NCBI GenBank assembly: GCA_024699855.1
Contig: JAMPIQ010000002.1
Span: 6,324,001 to 6,388,000 of the forward strand
DNA from: Aphelenchoides besseyi
Lineage: Eukaryota; Nematoda; Chromadorea; Rhabditida; Aphelenchoididae
Length of the DNA: 64,000 nucleotides
Direction of reading: 5' to 3'
In this document: in pieces, positions 36,245 through 47,714 of the stretch
Layout: every line of letters starts with the position of its first letter
Numbering within the stretch: the first letter of the stretch is position 1
Position numbers and translations under genes: made by a program
The notes under the pieces: generated by a model
Told to the model about the DNA's origin: nothing
Database searches by the model: none
What the model saw: the letters and a program-made list of their open reading frames with translations, nothing else

Positions 36245-38272
36245 ATGCTAAAAGGTAAGCAAATTTCTGGAGAAGCTTTTCGTTGCTTCTTATTCTTCTG
36301 AGAACTCTCGCTTCAGCTTCCGAAGCCCGTTGTGGAAATTGCATTGGTTGTTTCCGAACCTCCAATTGCGAAAAATGTGAAAACTGCATCAACAATGTGA
36401 ATCCGTGTGTCCGCAGGATTTGTGTTCAGGCCGCTGCCATTGCTGCAGATCAGAACGGAAACAACGACAAGATAGCAAGCGGGAAGCGAGATGACAAGAA
36501 AAAGTATACGAAGAAAGGGAAAAAAGATGTGAGTTTTCTTTTATAACTTCTCGTCGTTTAGCGCCATTTAGACACCTGGACGTCCGGGAAGAAAGCCGAA
36601 GAATGTCGTTGCTCAAGCCAAAGAGATCGAAATCGACAACAAAAATGGTGATGTGGTACGAAAACGGAAACCTCATAAGCCGCATAAGCCGCATGTTTGG
36701 TTGCCGAAGGAGTTGAGAGTCGCAAAGAACCGAAAAGTAAATGAATTCACAGTTAATGTTTACTTTGGTTTAGAGCTGGGAAATTGCTCAACAGTGTTAT
36801 GGTCCGAATTGTGTGAAAGCATCGCGTCCCGGCTCAAAATATTGTTCCGATGAGTGCGGTTTGAAAATGGCGGACGATCGACTGCGACGGATATTGCCGA
36901 GTCGAGTTCGTGACTACTACAGTGTTCAACCGTTGGCTGAGAAAACGGACGATAAGCTCATTCGCGATTTGACCGTTAGAAAAGCGTTAGCTGAAGGTGA
37001 GATCGAACAAGCCAATCAATTCGCTTTGACACTCAATCTTTACGTTAGTGTAAGTTTATCGTTGGAGATGACGAGTTTTTGATTCAAAAGATTTCAGCAA
37101 CTATCACGAATTGAACCAACAGTCCAACAGAATCGATCTCACGTTATGAAAGATATGTCGATAGTAAGTAAAAAATGTTACAAACATCCCAATTGTTGTT
37201 GTTTTAGGTTATGTCCTGTGGTGTTTGTGGAGAAGAAGTGCCGTTATGTACATTAGCACAACATGTGAACGATTGTTATGCGCAGTTGGAACAACGATCT
37301 GTTTACGGTTCCAAGCATTCGGTAAGCGAAAACGTTTAATACTTGAAATCACTTGAATTTCAGTTGAGCGAGAATCCGCACGAACTGATTTGCGATGAAT
37401 TCGATGCAAATACTGGTACCTATTGCAAACGACTACGATTTGCGTGTTCCGAACATTACGATGACAATTTGGGTTCTCAAATGAAGGTACTCAATTAAAT
37501 TATCTCCTCAACCAACCGAACTTTAGTGCTGTGGTTATCCAATGAAATGGACGTCTGCGAAATCGTTACGTCTTCCCGAGATATTTGCCACTTTGGATAT
37601 GATGCTTTCTGGTGGAATTTGTTTGCGTAATCGTTGGCATTGCAATGAACATCGTTTGTGGGAACAGGTGACTCCGTTGACTAATTCGCATTTCTTAGCT
37701 GCAAATTCCAGAATTTGCGTGCGTTATTGGACAGCCATCGAATGCGTTTGAATCTCTACCTCGACCACATTTCCGCTTCATATCATCGAGTTGCCGCCGC
37801 ATATCGTACTCGTGGTGATTGTTTGAGTCTTTTGACCAATTGGCGTACATCATCGGCTGAAGCTCGACGACAAGAGGAAATGGAAATCCGGAAAAAGCAA
37901 CAACGAGCGACTATGAGTCAACCGGGTGATTTGACAGCAACAAAAACTGAAGAGCAATCAGTTGAAGCCCTTTACAACACAATCATCAATCTCGCACGTG
38001 CCTCTCGACTCCCAAATCCGAACGGTTCTCAAGAAGCAGCCAGAAGTTCAAGCGGTTTGTTGACTTCCGGACTTGTCAACGACTCTGTTCCCGGCGAACT
38101 ATTACCTTTAACTGATGTCGTTGAAGTACTAAATGAAAACTTGAACATTGACAGCGGTCCTCTAACCGACGGATCAAACCGTGTTCTAAACAACAACCAG
38201 TTTGTTTTGGGTTCTGAAAACGTTCTCGAACAGTTTGCATTCACTCTTCCTGCTCCCGTCAAAATTGAATGA
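36245..38272 (+). CDS. CFP1/CXXC1-like subunit of the SET1 histone methyltransferase complex
   Basis: Plus strand, about nine exons, near 530 residues. It opens MLKASEARCGNCIGC. The CXXC finger follows at once (CGNCIGCFRTSNCEKCENC, then CVRRIC). A basic linker has KKKYTKKGKKD. The CFP1-specific C-terminal domain is clear: CYGPNCVKASRPGSKYCSDE and CGLKMADDRLRRILPSRVRD. Later come MSCGVCGEEVPLCTLAQHVN, ICDEFDANTGTYCKRL and CGYPMKWTSAKSLRLPE. CFP1 brings SET1 to promoters for H3K4 trimethylation. Two things are odd. The N-terminal PHD finger is missing, and the finger's loop between the second and third Cys groups is only six residues and lacks KFGG, the part that reads CpG. A long Ser/Asn-rich tail follows the conserved domain. 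Confidence 0.88.
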
Positions 38273-38788
38273 TTATAATCGTTCCTTTTATTTGCATCCG
38301 ATTTTATTCACATTGTGCTTTACAGTCTAATAAGCAATAGTACATTCTTAGTGATTCCTATCAGCTCATCCAACTGGCGCTAATATTTTTATTTGTAAAT
38401 GCGCATTCTAATGTTAAAATCTAATAAAAGACTATGTACAATACTCGACTTCTAGCTGATTGAATATCTACATTAATTACAGTTCGAAGGAGGATCTTCA
38501 TAATAAAAGCATTAATGGGAGAGTGATGAAATCAAAAAACGAAAAAGACAAAGTGATTACAATAAGCCTTTTTTTGATTTTCATTTGAGATTTTGAACTT
38601 TTTTTTGGATTTTCCATTTCTGCTTTTGACTATGTACACGAAAAGAGAGGCAGGAAAGTACGAAAGTGAGCGTGAAGCCACAAAAACACCTGATTTCAAT
38701 GGTACATTCCGGTTTTAGAAAGGCAATAGACTTTTAAGAGAAGCTACAATATAATCTATTAGAAAGAAGAAACCCTGAGAATCGTCGA
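38273..38788. other. 3' flank between convergent genes
   Basis: AT-rich, with several AATAAA-like signals (for example near 38421 and 38503) that would serve the CFP1-like gene. No coding or RNA feature is visible. Confidence 0.5.
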
Positions 38789-41700
38789 CTACTCGACTTT
38801 GGCGGCACCGCTGCCAACTGACGAGCTGAGTTCCGTAAGAGTTTTGTGCAATTGACCGGTAACCTTCTGAATTTGTTCTCGCGTCTTGTCCACGTTCTGT
38901 CCACTACGAACGATATCGTTCTCTAGTTGATTGATAGCGTTGAGAAGGTTGTTCAACATGATTTTGGCGTTGGACCAATTTGCCGGACGTTCATTTGCGT
39001 TTCGCGTCATGTACAACCAAGCGAATCCATTCTCCACGATTTGCAAACACTAAGATTCGAAATGGGTGAACAGTAGCAATTGGATAAAACTCACGGCTTT
39101 GCGCAATTCGACGAATTGACGTTCAAATTTGTATCCAACATTTTTACGTGCATCCTTTGCAATGCTGCGTGCTGAACTTAAGTTCAAACGACGTTGTCGA
39201 GCTTCCGTGTACGGTGTCCAGAATTGTGCACTAACACGCTTCTCCGCATCGTCGAATTGAGCGCACTTTCCAGTCCACTTACGAAATTGACTGCAAGTCA
39301 ATGGCCAATGTGGGGGATGCGATTGACAGGCGTTGCAACGATGAATGTGGCAATTTTGACAGTACACGTGCGAGTAACGAAGACGACTTTCATCGAGAAG
39401 CCCCAATCCACATTTTTGCGGACATTCGTAGAGTCGACGACCATTGGTTGTTGCTTGATGATTGGCGTTGAGATGAACGGCATGAATGACCCACGAGAGT
39501 GGGAAAACGGAGAACAAGAGTTGTGGAGCAATAGCAGAAGTGCATTTTTCAAATGGACACCGGAGAATATGCATTGACTTTTGACTCAAAAGTGGTTGCA
39601 ATTGTTCGTGAAGACACCGACGGCAAAATGAATGACCACAATCGCCGAGAGAAACAATATTCGAGATTTCTGTTTCGCCACATTCATCGCAAATCGTACG
39701 CATCGCCGCCATTTGCTCATCCAACTTGGTATCAATCCACGCGGTTTCAAGTTGAGAATCGCTGGTCGTTTCGAATTCGCTCATGTCGACATGCTCGAAA
39801 TCGTCTTCCAGTTCATTGTCGATTTCAACATCACTACACGGTTGAATCGGAGCAAACGAAGGATTACCAGCATCCTCATTGCCAAACTCCAATTTTCCGG
39901 CCAACAGCGCGTAGTCATTGAGTGGTTGAATAAGAGCAGCCAATTGAGTTGAATTGCAATCCAAAGAATACAATTGCAAGTCGCTAGTTTGTTTTGTTTC
40001 GTTGTCAGAAGCACAAACACAAATGTTTTTGAGAACCAAACGTACGAGACCATCGAGTCCATCATCGACCGTAGAAGTCACCGACGACTCAAGTTTCTTC
40101 ATCGATACCGTGCATTTAGCTGATGTGTTGATGAGCACCTCCACGTCTTTATTGCGGTATCTAACGGTCAAAACACATAGTGGAGAGCAGACGGCATCGC
40201 CAGTCAAAAGTCCCGTAACATCAATCAGAAAAGCACCGTAAGCAGCATTGAGCCATTGAAATCGAATCTCCGGACGTTCAGCCAATGATTTAGATTGTTG
40301 TAACCAATCGGCCCGCGATTGAATTCCAACTGTCGAAGCTTTGAGTTTGATTGTTTGATGACATCCAGCAGGTGGTAGATCGTTTCCAGCGATCTTCTGA
40401 GCCATTTCATCTGAGTTGGTTTCGTTGTTCTCTTCAGGCATTTCGACCTAAAGCAAGAAATTTGATATCATCAACGAAGTTCTACGAGACGAACCTGAAC
40501 ATAATCGTCAGTAGCCATTCGACCGACTCGACTTTTCTGGACAATCACTGGTGATGTTTTTTCTTGAATGAAATCCGACAAACTGTAAGTGCGTTCTTTT
40601 GGTCGATACATTCGAACAGTTTCGTCGGAATTGTCGGCCTCTTCGAATTTGGCCTCTTCTTCATTCAATTCTCCATCATCGGTACTGTAAACACTCACGT
40701 CCATTTGAGCGCGACGAGTTGATCGAGACATTGGTTTATCTGAAAGCAGTTGGTTAATCAAATTGATTTCATAAGACTCAATGTTTGCTCTCAGCACAAA
40801 TTTCAAAATGTCAATTAATGGGTGTGTTAACTGCTGATGCAATTTTTAGTGTTTTCGATCACTAATGATACTTTTGACTAACTCACTTCTATTAAACGAA
40901 TTGCCGGTGCTACATTTGGCCATAGGATGCGCTTTGACAAGCGAATAACGAAAAGTCATTTCCTTTTCGGATTCATCGGTTGATGGGTTCAATTCCGAGA
41001 GCAATGAACCACGATTGCTGCGCGATGGACGCGAATTAATGATTCCATTCTCGTCGACTTGATGCAAAGCCAAAACGTCACGTGGATTCTTCAACTTCAA
41101 ATCGGCTCCAGCAACGAAATCAGCTGCCGACAGATGAACTTGGTCAGAGTGCTGATTACGCAACAATTCAGCCCCACTCTTGATCTCCCAAAGTTGTTTT
41201 CGGTTGAGACTATAGGGGACATTCAGTTGGAAATCTTCGGAGTTGTCAGACAACAAACGAGCACGACGTTTCTGAAACAATTTGCATTTAAGGTTTTGTA
41301 GAATAGACAGCAATCCAATAAACGACTGATGTCACTTACCTTTCCGAGGGTCTTGGTACGTGGCCCATCACCAACCATTTGCTTGATAACGTAGCCTTGG
41401 CCGGCCATCTTCTTTTGAAGAAGTTGCTCACCAGCGTTGCGTCGACTCTTCGGTTTGTATTGATCGACTTCTGGTTTCGCAAGAAGAGGAAAATCGGCTT
41501 CACTGTAATTCATTAAGTTAGATAAAAAACAATTGGAATGTTTGCGTGCCAACAACAACGTGACCCAGTGGGCGGTGTTTGGATTGTGAACGGCTGATCG
41601 TCATGAGTTCAATCAAATGTTTCTAATTTCACATGTTTTGTTTCGCAATTTCGTACCCAGTGCTCTGTGCGCTAAAGGTTCAAAGAACACTGATACTTCC

Positions 41701-42126
41701 AGTTTTTGTGTTGGAAAAAGTAAACAAAAACAACGGAAAGCGTCTCGTTTCTGATGTTTTTTTCGTCGTGTGTTTTGCTTTCCACTTCGCAACTAATTCT
41801 CATCTCAAACAAACAAAATCACGTGTTCGTCAACAAGCAGTTTGACAAGTTTTTTGTAAGCCACTAACCTCAACGTCAATTGCGATTCTTGTTGTCCGAA
41901 CATTGCAGTCGCCGACTTCTCAACATTCTTCCATGCGGTTTGAACGGGCATTGCCAATGGAGACAGAGCAGACAAATCGACCAGCGATTCTGTAGATTGC
42001 AGACAATTAGTCAACGAACTCAACTGATTTGAAGCACGAGCGAACGCGCTTACCTGCGGAAACGTCAAACTCGAAGATTGGAAGCGAACTGTTGGGTCGC
42101 TCGCGTTTTAATGGAATTTGAGGCAT
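38789..42126 (-). CDS. Large RING-IBR protein lacking RING2
   Basis: Minus strand, six or more exons, about 870 residues if all join. It starts MPQIPLKRERPN at 42126. A 350-base intron leads to SEADFPLLAKPEVDQYKPKS, then a mostly disordered region. A conserved-looking segment (AYGAFLIDVTGLLTGDAVCS) precedes RING1 (ICDECGETEISNIVSLGDCG, HSFCRRCLHEQ, LRCPFEKC) and an IBR (YECPQKCGLGLLDESRLRYS, YCQNCHIHRCNACQSH). An Ariadne-like helical tail follows. Between the IBR and the tail there is no second RING, so the catalytic Cys of RBR ligases is absent. It would act, if at all, as a RING-only ligase or a regulator. A TGA reading near 40820 would split the gene into two; the in-phase join (NRNKPMSRST) argues for one. 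Confidence 0.7.
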
Positions 42127-43466
42127 AGTGTGAAATGATCAGTGCATTCAAACGGATAGAAATCTCTTTACTGCTAATAGGGAGTGAACGTGCCAAATAG
42201 AAATTGAGTGAACGAACAGTTCCGTTTGTTTTATATGACCAATTTCGAAGCGTGAGAAGATCAAAGGCCGCAATGTAAACGATGAGAACCGAACACACGA
42301 CAGAAAAACCGACTCCGCCCTTTTCCGCACTTTATTATTACACCTGACGAGTTTGGACTTCGGGTGTGTACTTCGGACGTCGCCAAAAAACAAGCCGTGA
42401 ATTTGGAAATCACGATCATAACCGTAGAAGTCAGTGGTCGTGTTTTGGTGTTGTTTTTTTGGGGTCCGCCTCACGCCTCGTGCTTTGCGCGAGCGATCTT
42501 GTGCTATTGATCAAAAGTTTGTTGGTGTTTGGAACAACAAGTTCAGACTTCAAACCCCCCAAACGGTTCAAATTTAGCGAACAGACGGCTATTCGTCATT
42601 TGACAGATGATCTCCGAAAATTTTTATAAAACTCAAAATTCGACCACGTGAACGAGACTTTTGGGCGAGTCGACTGCAGAGCGCGACTAACGGGACCGTA
42701 AAATCAACAACAATAACAAGCCCGCACTGAAGAGGTGAGTGGAGAGATTCCGAAGCACGAATCCACGAGCAAATAGCAAAATTGATCGGAGGTCACAAAT
42801 TGAAATCGCATTGAACTAATTGGTTTTCACACAAAAAACTCGATGTGTAACCACGATGTTAAGGCAAATGTCCGTGAAATCTTAGTCGGCATTCTTGTCG
42901 ATCTTTCGAGTACTTCGGTCATTTGCGTTGATAAGCAGGTGATCAAAATGCAAACATGACCCTTCAATTTGCACGCACAATCCTCTCGGTTTGTTCGCAT
43001 CGACGAACGTTTGTTGCCGACTCAGCTGTTGGCGATTGAGTGTGTGGTCGTACCAGCAAAAGAACAGAACGGCCAACAATTCATGTTTTCTGAATTCTGA
43101 CGGTGTCTCATTGTGTCAGGCCAAAAATAAGTTTAGATCATGATGCAGAAGAATAAACGCTATTCAACCGATATCAACAACACCAACCAGATGGTTGTCA
43201 TCGCGTAAACACAACGATACAATTCCGAAGAAACAATGGTCAGTTTTTTTGTGTGCAATCGCATCAGGAAAACGCGCGCTTCCTGGATTCTCTTCATTCG
43301 CTGCTTCTACGCACGTGATTAAATCGCTCAATAGCGGAGATTAACAGCAATTGAGAACAGAAATCAATTACACGGTCGATTTTAAAACTTGAGATTGTTC
43401 AGTTTGAGAGTTTGTGAAAACTCCAGTCCTCCTTCCGTTTGTTTTCTTTCTGCAGTTGAATGACAA
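42127..43466. other. Upstream region with no clear gene
   Basis: Mixed-composition DNA with short frames on both strands, none with splice support. It should contain the promoter of the RING-IBR gene and, at its far end, that of the lipid-anchored protein. Confidence 0.4.
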
Positions 43467-44446
43467 ATGGGCTGTTCGAGCATCAAAGCGAAAGGTCAGC
43501 TGAGGAATCGGCAGAACTCTTGATCCCCACGCTTAGAAAGGTCGAATAAAAGCAGTGCATGAATTTGACGTCTTTCTTTCTTCCGAATACTTATCCTTCG
43601 CTCTCCGAACGTTCTGTTACATCACTCGCGGTTCGTAAGGGTCACGTGAAAAGGGGGCGTTCGAATGATGAACACTCAGCTGTTTGCTCTTTTAATTGCG
43701 ATATAAACAAGCGGGACTATGGACGATAAGACCGAGTCTCTTGTCCATTTTGATTGACAATCAAACTGAATACCACACAGTTGTTTTGTCGATATCATAT
43801 TCGTCAACACTGAAATCAAATAGATGAAACGCAGAAATTTCTGTTGACTTTTGATCTCATAGTTTCCAGTGGGAAGCGAAATTCACAGCTGCTCGTACGA
43901 TCGACGCCCATCTGCTGCTCAAAAGAAATTTCAACGACAACCGTTAGAATTTGCAGTTTTTAAAGTTGAATCACAAAAACGGTCTTATGATTCAAAACCA
44001 TTTCACCAACGAACAAAAAATATCTCACGATGTGGGAGGGCAAAGGTCGTAAATTTCGTTCACTATTTAAGCTGTCAGCCACGGTTTGAATAATTACATG
44101 CCCGTGCAATCGTCTGCTTTTACCCCAAGGCCCATCAATATCGTGTAAGAGTGCAGAAAACGAGAAGCCTTTGGACCAAAAACCGAATGGCTTTGTTTCG
44201 AATGCCTCCACGCACTTATGAGTTTGAACTTCACGAGCAACAAGACAAGATCCCTGGGAAATTCAAAAGATCCACTTCGTTCGTAAATATAGTCGTTGTA
44301 CACTCGGATTTGAAATGCACCACAAAAGCAGTTCGTTGCTTCAAATGCACAAAGAACGATGCAAAGAATACGTGCGAGAAGAAGAGAGGATTGCGTAGTC
44401 GTTTTTTGGGGTTTGACGACTGAAGAGTCGCAGAAAAACATTAAAG
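43467..44446 (+). CDS. Probable N-acylated cytoplasmic protein (3' end unresolved)
   Basis: The ATG at 43467 opens MGCSSIKAK, a classic myristoylation plus palmitoylation start (MGC-x-S). After a 375-base intron (TTTCCAG acceptor) an exon at 43870-44045 reads HSCSYDRRPSAAQKKFQRQP and FKVESQKRSYDSKPFHQRTK. Exon 44157-44282 reads MPPRTYEFELHEQQDKIPGK. Exon 44332-44446 reads REDCVVVFWGLTTEESQKNI and ends at a GTGGGT donor. The first three joins keep phase exactly; the end was not found. A minus-strand frame of 121 codons overlaps the third exon, so coding sense is not certain. No family is recognised. If real, it would sit on the inner face of a membrane and probably act in signalling. Confidence 0.35.
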
Positions 44447-45526
44447 GTGGGTCATGCACAAAAATTAAGTGCGAAACAAAATGAAAAAACTTCGAAAAAG
44501 CAAACCGTTTTCTTTAGTCAACCAAAACATTTGACGTAAAGTCAGTGGTTGCTTTCTCGAGATAGTCGATACACAACAAACTAAGACAAATTCGCTTTTT
44601 TCAAAGGCCTCCCGCATAAACCTCCGACCAGCGGCAACCAAAAAATACAAGAGACCGAAGCACAAGAGGCACAACCATCATCTTTAGTTCTGCACCGCTA
44701 AGCTTTGGCCATTGTTCCAAGTTGGACCCTTCAGAAACTCGTGATGTCTCAATTGAACATTCGCGTATCTGAAAGCGACATTTCGAATCTCGAGAACTTT
44801 TGTTCTGTTTCAGCGTGAAAACAAAAAACAACCCGGATATTCGATTCTCGTCATTGACCGCAATTAGACGGTGCGCAAACTTCGCGAACACCGTAAATGA
44901 AATGAGCGTAATTACACGGGTTTTTGTCCTTGAAATACGAGAAACGAACAGGAAAAGTGCGCGTCTATTTCCGTCCCATGGCATCAGAACAAGGTAATCA
45001 AACGATTGAATAGGATGTTATGGCTTTCAGAACACATCTTATTCATATGTTTCGCATGTGATCGCGTCAATTTGGCATGAAAAAAGTCTTGTCGTTGTAA
45101 ATCACACAACCTGGAGGTCGAAGAAATGGGAGGGATGCAAGAACTCGTTTGTGTGCGTTCAACGACCGTGTGAAGTTCTCGTCGTCATGCGCTCGCTCGA
45201 ATTTTGAAGTGAAACATCGCGATCGCTTAAAATTTCAACTTCAAATGCACGAAGATAAAACTGCGGCAACGTCGAATACGAGGTGGACAGAAACAAATTC
45301 CTTTCATCTGATTAGAAACGCAGATGGTCGCGAAAATGATCTGCACTTTTGTAAGCATTTGGGGCACAAACGACGAAATAAACAAATCGAAAAAGAACCA
45401 GATTCTGCCTTTGGAGTGCGAAGTAAACAACTTTGTTTTTGATCACAAACAATCAACACATCTGTCACTCCTGAATTCTCGGGTCGTTGAACCAATTAAC
45501 AGACGGCGGTGTTGAACACAACAAAA

Positions 45527-45709
45527 TTACAAACCGAACTGTTCGACGTTCGAACTAGGAGATTGATTCGAAGGTGAACGCAAATGACCGGGTACCACCT
45601 GCTCACAATTCGTTTGCATCACGAGCACGTGGTCGGCAACAAAAACCGCTTGGCCAAAAATCTCGTCAACCCAGCGGTCAGTTAGTAGAAGGGGCACGCT
45701 TTGTGACAC
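45527..45709 (-). CDS. Probable C-terminal exon of an unidentified gene
   Basis: A clean minus-strand frame reads TDRWVDEIFGQAVFVADHVL and then a Ser/Asn/Pro-rich end closing in NVEQFGL. It can be extended about 25 bases upstream to an AG that would serve as acceptor. Upstream exons were not found. It lies 250 bases downstream of the type I membrane protein on the same strand, but phase and sense do not link the two. Confidence 0.3.
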   Translation of the reverse strand: MSQSVPLLLTDRWVDEIFGQAVFVADHVLVMQTNCEQVVPGHLRSPSNQSPSSNVEQFGL

Positions 45710-45958
45710 ACAGTTGGATTCGGAAATTGCTCAACGACCTCCGAATGGCCGACCAAAAAGTGCGAGGCTATAAGAAGCAGAAAGCCGCGGTCACAATGCA
45801 GAGCTCGTGTCCATCGCGTGCAGCAAGCCAAATGTGTCTCGTGACGAGCCGGAAGGTCTCTCTAATCCAATGCAACAACAAAACCTTCAATACGTTGAAA
45901 AGTTGTGTTTTAAAACAAGTTTGTTTACTCATAGCTTTAATTCACCAAAACAACATGA

Positions 45959-46941
45959 TTAGAGTTCATTTTCTTTTGAGATTCCGAAGTTCGTCGCCGT
46001 GGTGCTCGCGTCGGTTTCTGGATCAATAAAAAATGGCAATCCAGGCGTTTGAAGATCGTTGAAGATCTCAGCTTCGTTATAAGCCTAAAACCAAAATAGC
46101 AAATCTTCTTGTTCTATCGGCTCAACTCACCGCTTGCAAGTGTCCATCCTTCTTCACAAGAATTCGATAACGAATAAAACTTACGATCAGAAAAACTGTT
46201 TCGCCGATAGCCACCTATAAATCGGTTAGTTGGAAATTTGACAGATCGCTTACCAGGACAATGAGAACTAAGACGATCATCCCGACAAGCCCAAAACAAA
46301 CTTCCTTGGAATCAAACTTGATTCTGACCCACAATGAATTCTTTTTTTCAACTTCATGCATCTTGATCTCGTTTGCACAAGTTGGAAGATAGCTGACGTT
46401 GCAAGTTAAAGCGGATAAAATATCCATTTTCTTCAACATTTGCAGACAATTGCAGTGCTCGAGGAGGCAGTTGGTGTTGCTCGTATTTTGCGTGCATGTG
46501 CGATATAACTTGCAACAAAAAACCACATCTAAAAACCATCAGCCAGGTATTCGCAGTGATTTACCGTCGATCTTCTTCTGAACTTTCGATTGATCCGGTA
46601 GTTGAGCGTAACAGTTCAAGATGTACATGGCGAATTCGTTGATTTTGGTCGTGTCTCTTCCCGCGAAACAACGGTTGGCCGTGTCGGAAACAGATTCGCC
46701 GTAAAATTGTGATTGAAGTACGGTAGCTGAAGATACCAAAGATTATTGAAACTTTCCTTTCACATCGCTCTTTCGCGAACAATCATCAATCACGACTCTT
46801 TGCGCACCAAATCAGTGGTTTAATGCAATCAATTGCATCAATGTCGTTAATCGAAACTCGTCTGATGTATAACTCACCTTCTTCCGCAATCGAGCTCTTG
46901 AACAAAAATATCGAAACCAAAACAAATTGGACCCACGACAT
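45959..46941 (-). CDS. Type I membrane protein with Cys-rich ectodomain
   Basis: Five exons on the minus strand join in phase, about 235 residues. The first gives a signal peptide (MSWVQFVLVSIFLFKSSIAE). The second reads DTANRCFAGRDTTKINEFAM. The third is Cys-rich (FCCKLYRTCTQNTSNTNCLL, EHCNCLQML, ALTCNVSYLPTC), with two or more N-glycosylation sites. One membrane helix follows (VCFGLVGMIVLVLIVLVAIG), extended by VFLIVSFIRYRIL across an intron. A cytoplasmic tail ends GISKENEL. About a dozen ectodomain Cys suggest several disulfides. I recognise no family. The splice pattern, signal peptide and single helix make it a convincing gene. Confidence 0.6.
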
Positions 46942-47714
46942 TTCCAACAATCGTTCTGAATGAATCTTTGGACCATTTGGTTCTCTTCTTTGATTTCATG
47001 TAAATTTCTCGTGCAAAACACTATGCTGGATCGATTGACAATGGTATTGTGATGATTAGCTCGATATTTTCGATGACGCTTCGCAATTATCACCAACCGT
47101 TTGTTTGCTATCTTTTAATCGTCGATTTTTAATTGCTGTTCAGTTGACCACTTGGTTTCTTTTCATTTTTTCTTTTACTTAAACTTTCTAGAACCTATTT
47201 TATGGTTCTCCTCCTTCGACATTAAGTGTGTTGTAAAGTTCATTTTGTGACGTGCACTCGACCAATCAAACGGACAGTGATTTTTAGTCTCTTTGCACTT
47301 AACCGGAACAGGAAAGTTCATTAGCAACTAGTTTATTAGTAGTTCGTGTTCTTTCAACGAAACAGTTTTGTTTGCTCTACAACAACGTCCCTTTGAGGGA
47401 ACAGGTGGCCAAGTTGGCAGACGAACTCTTGACTTGTTTTCAATTTTAACGAAAATTTCAAATGATTTAAAGTTCGGTTTTGCTTTCAATTCGTAGATCA
47501 ATTGGAGTCTTTCGAGGACAACAAACTCACAGGTCATTTGCTTTTGTTGGTCATTGGCCTTTTCTATTCAACGTCTTTTCAGGTTTTTCGAGCTTTTTAC
47601 TCGACTATTACATTAACGTTGGTTTTTGAAACCGAAGCTGAAACTCTGCAATCTTTTGGATTGACCTTTCAGTTTTGATTGCGCGTTGGATATCAATGCA
47701 GATTTGCGTCTGAG
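46942..47714. other. Intergenic region between divergent genes
   Basis: AT-rich, with no frame that has splice support. It separates two genes transcribed away from each other. Confidence 0.4.

Noticed and set aside
44094..44459. A 121-codon minus-strand frame with a hydrophobic start
   Set aside because: It has no splice support or family match and overlaps plus-strand exons with matching phases; kept only as a caution on that gene.
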